Source: Apostichopus japonicus (Eukaryota > Echinodermata > Holothuroidea > Aspidochirotida > Stichopodidae). From it: a DNA stretch of 64,000 nt. The notes below the pieces were generated by a model, which searched no databases, had not been told where the DNA came from, and saw only the letters and a list, made by a program, of their open reading frames with translations. The stretch lies in NCBI RefSeq assembly GCF_037975245.1, contig NC_092583.1:7205264-7269263 (forward strand), given 5' to 3'. This document shows, piece after piece, positions 40,401 to 50,339 of this stretch (within the stretch, counting starts at the first letter, position 1; each line of letters begins with the position of its first letter). Made by a program: the position numbers and the translations under genes.

Positions 40401-43400
40401 CCCCAAATGACCTTTGATCTACACCAAAAACATTACCCTTCCTGTACTCAATGTGGTACGTCTACACACTAAATAAGAATTGTTCCGAGCTTCCCTTCTT
40501 GAGATATCGTGTTTACAAGGTTTTCAAATTTTGACCTCTGGTGACCCCAAAAGACCTTTGACCTCCACCAAAAACAACAGGCTTGTAGTACTCAATGGGG
40601 TACGTCTTAACACTAAATATAAGGTCTGCCCATGCTTCCCTTCTTGAGATATCGGGTTTACAATGTTTTCAAATTTTGACCCCTGGTGACCCCAAATGAC
40701 CTTTGACTTCCACAGAAAACAATAGACTTTGTGTACTCAATGTGGTACTTCTACACATTAAATATGAGGTTTGCCCCAACTTCTTTTCTTGAGATATCGT
40801 GTTTACAAGGTATTGACATTTTGACCCCTAGCAACCCTAAATGACCTTTGACCTCCACAGAAAACAATAGGCTTCCTGTACTCAATGTGGTACTTCTACA
40901 CATTTAATATGAAGTCTGCCCAAGCTTCCTTTCTATAGCTATTGTGTTTACAAGGTTTTCACAATTTGACCCTGGTGACCCTAAATGATCTTTGACATCC
41001 ACAGAAAACAATAGGCTTCTTGTGCTCAATATGGTACATCCACACACCAAATATGAAGTTGGTCCAGTTTTCCCTTCTTGAGATATTGTGTTTACAAGCT
41101 GGGAGTCACAAACGCACACACGCATATGCCATCATGAATGCATAGGTTACGATATTCATCAAAACCAAAAAGGCCTTACATGAAGACCATTGTTCTTACA
41201 CTGGTTGACATGTGGTATAAATGCTCTCTTATGCAATGGATAGCAATGATCATGTTGAATCCATGTTCATAACAATTGCATACATTAGACTGTATTCTTG
41301 GTCACTACAATTAAGTAATGTACTGCATATTTAGACAATTGAGCAGGATATTGTGTATCGTCACTTGCACAAAGTGATGTCTATAATCGTCACTGTCACA
41401 AAATTGACAGGAATACACTGCACCGTCCATTTTCCATTTTGCCTCCATTTTCCTGCTTATTCCTATATGACCTTCATTATGAGTGTAGTACAACTAAATT
41501 GTACCTTTGGAATTTCTCAGGAATGAATCCGAAATTTGTTACTTATATATTGTTACTTATAAGGACTACATTACACTGTGCATTAATTACTGGAAATCAT
41601 TGGCCATCAGTGAAATGAACTAATTAGAATAGAACTCGACATACAGTAAGACTGCCAACTGACTCAATATGTACAATCCATATTAATGTAAAGCCTGTAC
41701 TTAACTACAACTTTCTCTCCTCAAAAGTAATGAAAAATGATTTCAATGGCTTTGTGAATTTTGCAGTCTAAACTCTGTTGACAATGTGAAAATTAGCACC
41801 ACAAGGCTAAAAGCAAATTTTCCCTTCTTTATCTGCAATTTTGACTAATTTGCACCTGAATAAACCACCCTAAATCCCAAAATAGAAGCAAGCTTGTGTC
41901 ATATCATTTTTATCAAGACTTTAATACAATCATCAAATCAAGGTCTCATCACTACAGCATTTGCTATACATGTGCACTAGTGCCAAGCTAATCACCATGG
42001 CCTAAATTAAGATAAAAATATTGCCCTTACTTTTTCTTGAAAGTTACCTCATTTCATGGGAAATTGCACCTCTGGTGTTTTTAACAATATGTTACATTGA
42101 TTTATGTCACATTTGTATATTTGACAATCAAAAGTATTGATAAAGGAATAAATACTTTTTTGTCTGAGCTGTATGCAATGCAACATTCATCTCGCATCAC
42201 TTTTCATAGAATTGTTGGCCTAGATTTTCATTAAATAGACATCATTGCCAAACAAAATTTCACTTATTGCACTATTGAGACTAGTTTGCATTCACTTATA
42301 CCAAATTTTGACAGCTTGTAAGCTCAGAAAATAGGAAAAATTCTTTCCAAGTTTAGTGTGTAGCTCTAATATTGCAAAGTGCAACAAGCATCCAATGGCC
42401 TAAACTTTTCATAAAATTTTGCACTCATTTCCCACCATTTTTGATCTCTCTCGTAACAAAACAGTAAAAGTTATGTTCTTAATAAAATTCCGCATTCACT
42501 GATACCAAATTTGTAAAAATTAGCAGCTTATAAGCTCAGAAAATAAGAAAACAATATTTGCCAAATTTATTGTGTTGCTTTAATATTGCAAAGTGTAAGA
42601 AGCATCCACTGGCCTAATTTTTCCTAAAATATTGCACTCTATTTTCCACCAATTTGATCTCCCTCTGCACAAACCAGTAATAGTTGTGTTCTTCATTATA
42701 TTCCGCATTCACTAATACCATATTTGTAATAATTAGCAGCTTGTAAGCTCAGAAAGTAAGAACAAATATTTGCCAAGTTTTGTGTGTTGCTCTATTATTG
42801 CACTTTGCAATAAGCTTCCAATGGCCTAAAATTTGGAGGAAAAAAAATTGCACTCACTTTTCCACCATTTTGATCTCCCTCGTAACAAACAAGTAATAGT
42901 TATGTTCTTTATAAAATTCCGCATTCACTAATACCAAATTTATAAAAATTAGCAGCTTTTAAGCTCAGAAAATAAGAAAAAATATTTGCCAAATTTTGTG
43001 TGTTGCTTTAATATTGCAAAGTGTAAGAAGCATCGAATGGCCTAATTTTTCATAAAATTTTGCACTCACTTTTCCACCATTTTGATCTCTCTCTTAACAA
43101 ACAAGTAAAAGTTGTGTTCTTAATAAAATTCCGCATTCACTAGTATCAATTTTGTCTACATTTGAAGCATGAAGACTGAGATAATAAGGAAACAAATTTC
43201 ACTTTTATGTACATTGACAGAAACACTTCCATGACAACCTTACCAGAATCAGCAAATCCCAAGGGAAAAAATGTTCTTATTTTTCTCTAAATTTTGCAAA
43301 GCAGATCTCAAAACATGTAAAAGTGTCTTTTCCCTACTTGTTCGCATAGAATGATACCCAATTTGCTGAGCTTCAATCAAACGATTGCTTTAATAAAAGT

Positions 43401-45920
43401 GATAAAGTCCTAATTTTAACCATAGGCCTATAAATCCTGTATTAGTACTCACTGTGTGATATTCATATACTTTTCCAGTTTTCCAGGTAACCACAAATAA
43501 TCTGTTTATGTTATTATTGATCCTGATTCTCCTGGAATTATCAGGAACTTTAAAAGAAGCCAAGATATGACCCCCAGAGATGGAAGAATCACCCCCAGAG
43601 ATTGAAGAATGACCCCCAGATAGAGAGTAAACAACAACTTGTCTACTCTCACCAACACCATACCATAATATAAATATTAATCCTTTCTCTTCACTGACTG
43701 TTATACTACGTGCACGGCTGTACTGTGTGTCTGTATATTCCTGTTCTATTTCTCCCTCACTATTATAAATTAAAGCTCTATCATACCGGCCTGTACAGAT
43801 AAACAGTTTATTATTACTAACTGTTATATCACAGGGAGAGTCTACTCCTTCTAATCCTTTTAAGATGATTGTCTTCTTTATTCTCAATTCTCTCGCATCT
43901 AAGACAATCACCTCATTGGATCTAAATAACCCGACATAGACTAAACCATCTCTGGTTGTCATACACCTGGCTTCACCGTTAAACTTCCCTTGATTGACCA
44001 GACCGCCATTACTACTATCGTACAATGCTACCGTATTTTTACAACGCGTTAAAAACAGACGATCATCCAGGAAACAAACAGTCCGCCATGATGAACCAAA
44101 CTCGGTAAATTCCTCAGAATAGTAAGGCTCTGACGTCAATAATAACGGTTTTTCTTGAGAATCAGGATCTAATTGTAACATAAACAGATCAATAAAGCTG
44201 CATTTTGTCGTGTTGTTATATCCAGAGACAGCCAAACGGCCTGTATCTAGCACGTCCATGAAGAACACTACGTAATCTTTTCGTACGGTGAATCGTGGTA
44301 TCGTTGTATGCACTCTGTTTGTGTGGAAGGCAAAAGGTGAAAAGTTAGGTCAGGGTTGGAAGGTTGTATCCGTGGTAACGAAGAATTTAGAGTTGATTTT
44401 TAGATCGAAGGAATGTTGATGAACAGCTCTCAGCCTGCGAAGTAGCTATATAGCCTAGGTCTTACAAACGGCACTAAATTCTTTAAAAAGCTGTTGATTT
44501 ATGCATGGGACCCCGTCGTGACCCACGTGTCATAGCACTATATGTCCAGAGCAAATTATTCGACATGGTAATCTCGAAGATATAAGAAATGAGACGTTCA
44601 AGGCCTAATAATTAGGATACTGGCCTAGCTGTAGATCCATGACTTAAAGTTATGCTGTATTGGCCCCAAATATGCTAGATATTCAAATATGGTCAACTTT
44701 GGTCAAAATTCTTAAACTAATTTTATTACAACCTTCGAAGAAATTTTCCTCACTGGGACATTCAGTCATCATCATGTTCCTAAAAAATATCTGAGAACAA
44801 TTTGGAGATTAAAGACCTGCAGGAAAATACTTGTCGAAAACTTCTAGCAATTATAGCGTTTTCCCATTAAGAACCCTCTCCCGCATAAAACGTGAAGAAA
44901 ATACATTTCCGCATGAATGTACATATGCATGGCGAGCGGAGTAAAACGTGCTAGAAATTGGAAAATCGACCGAATAAAATACTTTTCTATTAAAGTATCC
45001 TATTAATAGAACAACATTTGAAATTAATTACTGTGTGTTTATGAAAATATTCCTTTCACAAAATTTCTCACATATAACAATACCGACTTAATATATAAGC
45101 CCTGTTAATAGGCAGTTTCAGTAAAATTGATGAAATCGCATTGGCTATATTTTGTTTGCTTGAACACGATTTATTTATCTTCAATATTCATCGTTATCAT
45201 ACGCATGTACTGATGTAACGTTCTGATTTAACTCTTCATGTGTGTTGACCACCCGCATGCAGTACATTCTAATTCATTCGCATTTAGCGCCAAAAACTGA
45301 GAGAAAGAGACACACGGTCACAAGTTGTAAATGATGGCGCTATAACAAAAAGCTAACTTTGTCAAAAGGCTCCGCTAGTGAAAATTGATGGCGCTATTAG
45401 AGAAAACCAATTTGGTCTAAAGATTTCACGGGGTGACTTCAGACAGAATTTCAGGTGGTATTTAAAATAAGTCCTTTTTTGAGACATTTAGGAAAAATGT
45501 AAACAGGAAGTGTCCTTTTGCTAATACATGAAAGTAATGAATCAATAGGTGCTGTATCGTTGTCGCATTAAAATAATGGAATTCGTGGCACAGAATGCAG
45601 AGAGGATCCATTTTATCGGCGATTTGAGATGGCTTTGTGCTTTACCTCCCCAAAGAATCGACACCGTGATGTCTTACTACCCTTAGGAATTTTGTGCCCC
45701 ACCCCCTATTCGATACTGAACTTTTCCCCACATTTCAGGAGTTATTTATGAGAATGTCTTTTATCTGTTCATGAAAAATTGTCAGTTTATAACATTGCTT
45801 TTGCATAGATGAATGCAAAGTAAAGAAATAATACTTTTCTTAAATACTGTCATTCATAAAAACATTTAAATCTTGTATAAAAAAATAAAAAAATACTTAC
45901 GAGGTTTTTGTGTTGGCCAT
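22153..45920 (-). CDS. 20-exon gene: beta-propeller / DED / coiled coil / two ZU5-UPA-DED modules (about 1,781 aa)
   Basis: Coding exons 5' to 3': 45901-45920, 43453-44314, 38508-38775, 36935-37788, 35712-35849, 33937-34021, 32065-32388, 30926-31408, 30529-30755, 29966-30127, 29084-29236, 28362-28422, 27415-27731, 26888-27065, 26093-26416, 25343-25572, 24487-24630, 23511-23663, 23023-23083, 22153-22454. They total 5,346 nt with the stop, every junction is GT-AG and in phase. Residues: propeller 8-294, DED-like 295-383, coiled coil 384-714, linker 715-742, DED-like 743-850, ZU5 about 905-1005, UPA-like 1012-1212, DED-like 1213-1300, UBA-like 1330-1375, ZU5 1390-1480, UPA-like 1486-1681, DED-like 1682-1770. 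ZU5-UPA-death-fold modules occur in PIDD, UNC5 and the FIIND of NLRP1. No signal peptide or membrane segment is seen, so a cytosolic death-fold scaffold is inferred. No F-S autocleavage motif was seen. Function is unproven. Confidence 0.85.
23023..25572 (-). CDS. Exons 16-19: UPA-like region 2
   Basis: Exons 25343-25572 (230), 24487-24630 (144), 23511-23663 (153) and 23023-23083 (61 bp) mirror exons 9-12 (227, 162, 153, 61) with the same phases. DKSVKWSLE pairs with EKSVDWKLE of exon 9, confirming duplication. Confidence 0.7.
23722..23920 (+). repeat. tRNA-derived SINE in intron 18
   Basis: A degenerate pol III head (TGGTCAATTTGTTAGGGCACCAGG..GGTCGCAGTACTGG) is followed by CCTTGGGCAAGGGAATTAACCTCAACTGCC, a body common in SINEs of marine invertebrates. 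It lies between exons 17 and 18. Confidence 0.5.
26093..26416 (-). CDS. Exon 15: ZU5 domain 2
   Basis: GGEMFIAGVSLCVPAGAL, then TPFVKFGPESLTLHKPVTLIIPHCA, clearly homologous to exon 8. Phase 1 at both ends, as in exon 8. Confidence 0.85.
26888..27065 (-). CDS. Exon 14: UBA-like segment
   Basis: ILIEEGYKRLDVQRALKLSH followed by GKLDLGRRLLLLAKEE resembles the three-helix UBA fold (xGYxxxDVxxALxxxxGxLxxAxxxLL), which binds ubiquitin. It occupies the place taken by the acidic linker in module 1, so the modules differ here. Confidence 0.5.
27415..27731 (-). CDS. Exon 13: DED-like death-fold domain 3
   Basis: LKGDIAKLLDKQHCQKLGMVFEL, ESGKILMKILDERVLIMPGRLIGLYEGLKAI and NKVTRLVLEYIDT match the death-fold helix spacing of exon 20. 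A charged tail (GKENEGEKDDKK) follows. The donor GTTTGT is weak, but the phase fits exon 14. Confidence 0.7.
28362..30755 (-). CDS. Exons 9-12: UPA-like region 1
   Basis: Exons 30529-30755 (227), 29966-30127 (162), 29084-29236 (153) and 28362-28422 (61 bp) follow ZU5. They are beta-rich, as expected for a UPA domain, and end in a short helix before the next DED-like domain. Assignment to UPA rests on position after ZU5 and pairing with exons 16-19, not on strong motifs. Confidence 0.65.
29835..29880 (-). repeat. Fragment of a tRNA-derived SINE head
   Basis: The minus strand reads TTGTAGTGGTTAGAATGTTGGCCCTACAACGACC, an A-box-like start typical of tRNA SINEs. No B box was found. Confidence 0.35.
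30926..31408 (-). CDS. Exon 8: acidic linker and ZU5 domain 1
   Basis: A 60-residue acidic linker (DEREEDHDHSKES..) leads into GGTISIMGVHLTIPEDAL, then TPLIKLEPEGLALNKPAQLIIPHSA, the ZU5 signature shared with ankyrin, UNC5 and PIDD. The domain ends near FTGLKDEENLQE at the phase-1 donor. Confidence 0.85.
31540..31918. repeat. Intronic repeat, paralogous to 39860-40275
   Basis: Long near-identical stretches, for example CACAATGACACAGGCTGTCCTGAAATGA and AGAGACAGGT(A/T)AGAGGGGAGTGA, occur in the same order at 39860-40275. The 40-kb copy continues into the DR1-type array; this one switches to a LINE-like tail. Confidence 0.8.
31925..32012 (+). repeat. LINE/SINE 3' tail
   Basis: TGTAAAGCGCTTCGAGCAG..GAATGCGCTATATAAGTACTATTTTATTATTATT is the AAAGCGC..GCGCTATATAA-(ATT)n tail characteristic of L2/CR1-like LINEs and dependent SINEs. 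Truncated copy in intron 7. Confidence 0.6.
32065..32388 (-). CDS. Exon 7: DED-like death-fold domain 2
   Basis: LDSTLKLAILFGLPPAETDM, ETPGITLIKFMKTRNIINMYDVTNL and GLVHIQLNQTNENLLAPYQ align by eye with the C-terminal exon 20 domain (LLANIFQLPDEEITDI, KTPGTLLLEKLTKNSLISPTNITKL). The two are therefore homologous death-fold domains. Confidence 0.7.
32857..33610. repeat. Intronic repeat, paralogous to the segment at 62.1-63.8 kb
   Basis: CTCAGAAAACATACCAACCATCAGGGTCTTGTGATGTGCCCC at 32916 and TCTATGATCGACTCCCAAAGGACCTTAGTTTA near 33351 recur, diverged, at 63178 and near 63428. This copy lacks the hAT-like insertion found at 62139, so it acts as an empty site. Confidence 0.75.
33937..35849 (-). 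CDS. Exons 5 and 6: coiled-coil end and linker
   Basis: Exon 5 (35712-35849, 46 codons) continues the helix: DLEEAKSSLRATKDELVKSQ and LQEVLKQTREALNQQEL. Exon 6 (33937-34021) is a short acidic linker with ETLHEECESPDISQES. Exon 5's donor, GTAAAGCC, abuts the end of a TIR transposon (35075-35708). Confidence 0.75.
34070..34620. repeat. DR1-containing dispersed repeat, intron 5
   Basis: Several roughly 145-bp units of the family described at 40080-41140. One perfect TGACCTTTGACCT lies at 34261-34273; the other units are diverged. Confidence 0.65.
35075..35708. mobile_element. TIR transposon (MITE) abutting the exon 5 donor
   Basis: Left end GAGCACATTTCACACTTTCA; right end, reverse-complemented, AAGCCCCTTTCACACTTTCC. 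They match at 22 of 26 positions through CAGATC. The likely duplication is TA (35073-35074 and 35709-35710), so a Tc1/mariner-like group is possible. The interior is rich in ACCCGTA/TACGG motifs and has no ORF. Confidence 0.65.
36590..36700. repeat. Single DR1-type repeat unit, intron 4
   Basis: A perfect TGACCTTTGACCT lies at 36626-36638, within AACCTCAATGACC..CTCTATTAATATG. It is a diverged single unit of the family at 40-41 kb. Confidence 0.5.
36935..37788 (-). CDS. Exon 4: coiled coil of 14-residue tandem repeats
   Basis: About 285 residues, of which some sixteen consecutive units follow LKxxLKTTEEERQQ: 42 bp each, two heptads, ideal for an uninterrupted coiled coil. A five-unit block (LTGR, DT..EG, GT, DA, DT variants) is repeated, giving a 210-bp higher-order period. 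It probably drives oligomerisation. Tandem DNA of this type is prone to length change. The long plus-strand frame opposite (36987-37718) is its antisense shadow. Confidence 0.85.
38508..38775 (-). CDS. Exon 3: DED-like death-fold domain 1
   Basis: Residues SDIFFDSLFTSLELL..KLRDYFKVP..DTPFSSLVHHLREAGKVSVDDINYL..LSKLMAVLTIYQ follow the six-helix DED pattern (G-x-h-s-x-D-x-x-x-L before the last helices). The RxDL motif of classical DEDs is not evident, so CARD or another death fold remains possible. Confidence 0.65.
39860..41140. repeat. Tandem array of about 145-bp units containing DR1 motifs, intron 2
   Basis: The unit reads roughly TGACCTTTGACCTCCACC..ACAATAGGCTTCTTGTACTC..ATGTGGTAC..CCCTTCTTGAGATATCGTGTTTACAAGG..TTGACCCCTGGTGACCCC. 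Core motifs occur at 40273, 40408, 40553, 40697, 40852 and 40986. The array ends with CACACGCA..ATAGGTTACGATATTCATC, a terminus shared with the copy near 48.45 kb. The left 400 bp parallels 31540-31918. Confidence 0.85.
42180..43170. repeat. About 213-bp tandem repeat, five degenerate copies, intron 2
   Basis: The landmark (C/T)GCATTCACT recurs near 42287, 42491, 42704, 42920 and 43132 (spacing 204-216). Each unit also has GTTGCTTTAATATTGCAAAGTG and CCACCATTTTGATCTCC. Confidence 0.85.
43453..44314 (-). CDS. Exon 2: beta-propeller domain
   Basis: 287 residues of repeated four-strand blades in NHL/YVTN style, for example SPCDITVSNNKLFICTGRYD followed by RARSITVSEEKGLIFILWYG. Late in the domain is a short triplicated loop, SGGHSSISGGDSSISGGH, probably a surface insertion. 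The acceptor is CCTTCCACACAAACAG and the donor GTGAGT. An intact, single-exon propeller of this size would have six or seven blades and is likely the ligand or sensor part. Confidence 0.8.
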
Positions 45921-45980
45921 TTTTGATATTTGCTTGTTTAGTTCTACGAGAATTATAGCAGCGGGAGTCCCGATCTGTGC
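45901..45980 (-). CDS. Exon 1 (start codon and short 5' UTR)
   Basis: ATG at 45918-45920 sits in a good context (AAAATGG). MANTKT then runs into donor GTAAGT. The phase-2 end joins the A of exon 2 to make Ser7. Upstream, TTTTATGCACAG near 45979 looks like an acceptor, so a non-coding first exon may lie further right. Confidence 0.75.
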
Positions 45981-46559
45981 ATAAAATTAGAACAAAATGT
46001 AAAAAACAAATATGACTTTCTAAAGAATATTCTTATCGAGGAATATCGCAATAAATACAGAGATCATCGGAACAGAAAGAAAGCTTCTTTAGGGGTGAAT
46101 GCTGTGGCTTTTATTTAATGTTTAACGAGCAACCTTGAATTAATATGATGAATGAAATTATGGTTTTGGTTATTCCCGATTCTAAAATTACACTTTCTAC
46201 GATCAATCAGGAATTTAACATCAAAGTTTTATATTTAGTTCATGATGAATTGCGAGAAAAAAAAACGAAATCGTGAGAAAATATGTGAAATTTCGAGAAA
46301 ATGATAAATTCATGTATACGATGGTCAAAAGTGGAAATTTTACTAAGAGAAATTATATTTTTATTCAACATTTCCCGTACAGGCATGTTATACGATGTAG
46401 CTATATTTACCTACACTGGAGTGCTAATAACCAATGCAAAATGCATTGAGGTTTCGATGACTTCAATGCACTAGACTTCTGCTTGTTATTATAATCAGAA
46501 CTAGCTGTTACAATACCACTATTGCAGAATAAACTCAGGTCAGTCTACTGTACGTGGCT

Positions 46560-46830
46560 ATACACACCTCCACCAAAAACAACTTAGGGGCATTGTACTC
46601 AATTTTATGAATCAACACACCAAGTATTAGAGGAATCCACGATTTCATTGTTAGATATCATGTAAAATGTTTTTCAGAGTTTGACCTCTGGTGACCTATA
46701 GGAGATTTGACCTCACAAGCAATAGGATTCTTGTACTCAATATGGCAAATCCATACACCATGTATGAAAAGTATCCATGAATTCTACCATGAGAAATCAT
46801 GTTTTGAAGGTTTTCAGACCTGGACAAATA
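46560..46830. repeat. DR1-type repeat, diverged
   Basis: Two degraded units of the 40-kb family: CTCCACCAAAAACAACTTAGG and TTGACCTCTGGTGACCTATAGG. Confidence 0.5.
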
Positions 46831-46999
46831 TTTTTAAAAGTACTCGCTATTTGGCAACCGTGGCTAAAAATCTGCTCGCCAAATTTCACTCGCAAGTAGG
46901 CCTATGATTGTTGTTCATATGTCCAAAGTACAGATCTGCAAAATCAATACTTTCTTTGAACAAAGGCTAGGCAGTTAGGCAGATACATGGTGCTACGTA

Positions 47000-47830
47000 A
47001 TTGCGCATTGGAAAGTCATGTTTCTTTGCAGTATGAAATTCAACTTGAAACAATGAAAATCTGAGGTTGTAAGAGCATCTATCTTCCAAAAATCCTAGCA
47101 GCACCTACAGCAAATTTGTCTCAAAACTCCTTAAATTGTTCGATACTTTGCGTATTATGACAGCCAGTATGAAAATGCCTTAATAAATAATTAAGGAGAT
47201 GTTTTGCCATCTTAAGGTGTATTAGTATTTTGACTTATTCACGTTGTTGTGTTAGCGAACCCTATTCTACCCAACCGTTGCTGGCCTAGACAACATAAAA
47301 TTGCTCACATGCCTAACCAGGTTTGTTCAAGTTGTCCCATAATCATAAACGTGACGAAAGTCGAACGTTACTTTTAAGGCCTAGCTATGCTGAAACTGAT
47401 GGAAGAGACTACACAAATTGAGATCAACAGCCGATGCAGACAAAGGCTCGTGAACTCACTGCCAAACTAAGACCGTTTTACACAATTATTTCGCATTAAG
47501 ATTGGTCATAGTAAAAAAATCTAACTATTGTTAAGTTTCATAAACGCTGCCTGGTCACAACGAAACTACATCCAACCTGAAAAAATACGACGGAAAACGT
47601 CCAATAGAACTGCTGTACTATAAAGTACACCTTTCCGCACGCAAAATAAGGCTCCGAGCGGCATGTTGAAGCCAATGCAAGTTTGCTCGTATTTTCAGTT
47701 TTAGATTCTACGGATGCCCATAAACTCATTTCCAATTGCCAATAGCCTCCTTTTCGTATGAGGCGTAACGCACATGTTATCTGATAGGCTGGTATGTGGC
47801 AGATACGGTAGCTTATAAAACAATGTTTCA
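47000..47830. other. Intergenic, no gene seen
   Basis: No exon-like frame supported. The 105-codon minus frame at 47538-47855 shows no recognisable domain and runs into repeat. Confidence 0.3.
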
Positions 47831-47834
47831 ACAA

Positions 47835-48495
47835 TTTGGCGTCTGGTGACTCCAACTGACTTTTGACCTCAACAAAATCTTGTACTGAACGTGTACCAAC
47901 TACATACTAAATATGAGATTCGTCTAGCCTTCCCTTCTTAAGTTATCGTACGTGTTACAAGGTTATCACAATTTGACCTCCAGTGACCCCAAATGGACTT
48001 GGGCCTCCACCAAAAACAATAGGGATCTTAAACTCAATGTGGTACTCCTTCACACGAAATGTGAGATTGATCCAAGATTGTCTTCTTGAGATATAGTGTT
48101 TACAAGGTTTACTCACTTTGACCCCTGGTGACCCCAAATGACCATTGATCTCCAAAACAAAACTATAGGCTGTTGCTCCTAAATGTGGTCCTCCTACTCA
48201 CGAAATATGACATTGATCCAAGTTTACCTCCTTGAGATATCGTGTTTACAAGTTTTTCACTATTTGGCCCTGGTGACCCCAAATGACCTTTGACCTCCCC
48301 ACAAAACAATAAGGTTGTTCTACTCGATATGGTACTGGTATACACCAAATATTAGATTGGTCCAAGCTTCTCTTCTTGAGATATCGTGTTTACAAGCGAG
48401 GCGTCACACACACACACACACACACACATCGAACGTACACACACTCTCCGCCTGCATGGGTGCAGAGGTTACGATTATCATCGAAACCAAAAATT
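47835..48495. repeat. DR1-type repeat array with (CA)n and terminus
   Basis: Four units, with a perfect TGACCTTTGACCT at 48284-48296, then a (CA)n run (48407-48430) and GGTTACGATTATCATCGAAACC. That terminus resembles 41130-41165 and a GGTTACGACTTCGATACC inside the 62-kb element. Confidence 0.75.
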
Positions 48496-48569
48496 CATAA
48501 ATGTTTTACTTTACTTACAATGACAGACGTCTGTGTAAGACAGGTGCAGGTGAGGTACAGCTAATATTC

Positions 48570-50331
48570 TTCGAAAGGTCTTGAATATCAACTTGTTCTT
48601 GAGATAATTCGATACGTTTTTGTTATGCCGAGTCGCTGTCACGTCTACGAAGCGTGAAGTGATAACACAAAATTCAAACAGAGAGCCCTTAGAGATTATC
48701 TAAAAGATAACTAAATACTATGACTTCGATCAGAGGATGAGACAAATTCTCAAATGAATATTAGATAATAAACACTGAAGAGTGGAGCACGAAAGAGGTA
48801 ATGGAGGGTTGAATGTTGTAGTAAGAGAGGAGGACAGGCTTGATATGAATTGGTATCTAGCAAATGAATACAATAATAAATTACGCCCACTAACCCTTGA
48901 CCTTTTAGATATAAACCATATCGCGTGATGTTTGAGTCAATATTGAACTTAAAGCAGTTCGGTGAGATTTTCATTTTTGTTTGACTGAACCAATTTGAGT
49001 GTAATTTTGAATGTTATGACGTACTCAATAAATACATCGAATTTCCAAAACTGAAAGGAGAGATGGGGGGGGGGGTCGTAAAATCAATATAGGTGATCTG
49101 CCTGTCTACAGACCACCGACCCTACAGTATACAGACCATCGAGATAATCACATAACCTGAGATACCCCCCCCCTCTCCCTCACCCTCAATCTAACTTCCA
49201 TTGAGTAAGTGGGCCACTATAATTTGTCTCTCTAACCAGTTCAACATAAGTCTGGAAATGGCAAATTCAGTTATAGCGTCTTTAATTTAATTGCGGACGA
49301 TTTGTGTGGTAAACGGTCCTATAGTCTTCTTTATAATAGCGGTATATTGAAAACTCTACGATTTTTCCGTTATTATTCATAAGAGAAACCTGACAAAATA
49401 AGTCAGTATATTTGACTATTTGGATAGGTGGGGGAGGGAGTGAGGTTGATGGATTCAGAAGGGAGTAAATAGGGTGGATAAAAATATGTTCAAAATTCGG
49501 TTCATCGTGTGTGTCAGTGCACGTGCATGTGAAGGTGCTGAGCTTCCTGTATGAGCTACGTTCTTAAATGGGTCAGCCTTAATTTCCATTCCCATTAGAA
49601 CACAATTCCGGCCTCTATATAAAATTAACATGGTAAGCTTTTTAAGTTTTAGGAGAAACCTTAAATATATAAATAGGCCTATATATAGTCTACTGCTTTA
49701 ATATTTAAGTTGAAAAGTTCCTAGACAATACTGACGTTATATAGCACCTTTGAAAAACCAAATACTAAAGGTATTTTCGTTTTAGCTCTAGCTGGTTGTT
49801 TAATCAAACAATTCAAGTCAAACAGTCTATGTACGTCACAAAGAATTTGATTTTGTATTCAAATAAAACTGCTTTTGTGTTAAAAGATCGTTATTGTTCT
49901 CACTTAAAGTAAATATTTGAGTAGTTGGGTAGTGCTGATGATAATAAGCCTATAGGGCTACAAGGTTATTACATTCACACTGTTGTTCCAATGCAGCATG
50001 TTTAACGCAATACCATATACACATGGCACCATTTATTGAAAGTTCACAACGAAGTCTCCTCATGCTGTATCTATAGCAAGGCCCTTCCCAACCTGCGCGT
50101 GTACAAATGAACGCATCGCGATAAATGTTAAAAGTGACGTAGATTTCTTTTTGACATATGTGGTGGGGGGGGGGGGAATTCAGGTTATCCGCAGATTTTG
50201 AGATTAACGCGATCGAAAGGGTATGAGGGGAGGGGTGCCAGAAATTTTAGACAATCGAGATAATTATTATAGCGCTAAACCTAATTTTTAAAATTCCAAT
50301 GGGATCAAAGATCAATATCATATGTACAAAG
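48570..50331. other. Intergenic, no gene seen
   Basis: No supported coding or RNA gene. G-runs near 49062 and 50165 look like simple-sequence or transposon debris. Confidence 0.35.
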
Positions 50332-50339
50332 TATGCCGC

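Noticed and set aside
43390-43452. Extension of the propeller frame past its donor (VSTNTGFIG..)
   Set aside because: A strong GTGAGT donor in phase 0 at 43452 joins correctly to exon 3; the extension is intron.
48376-48500. HTHTHT-containing ORFs
   Set aside because: Translation of a (CA)n run at the end of the DR1-type repeat.
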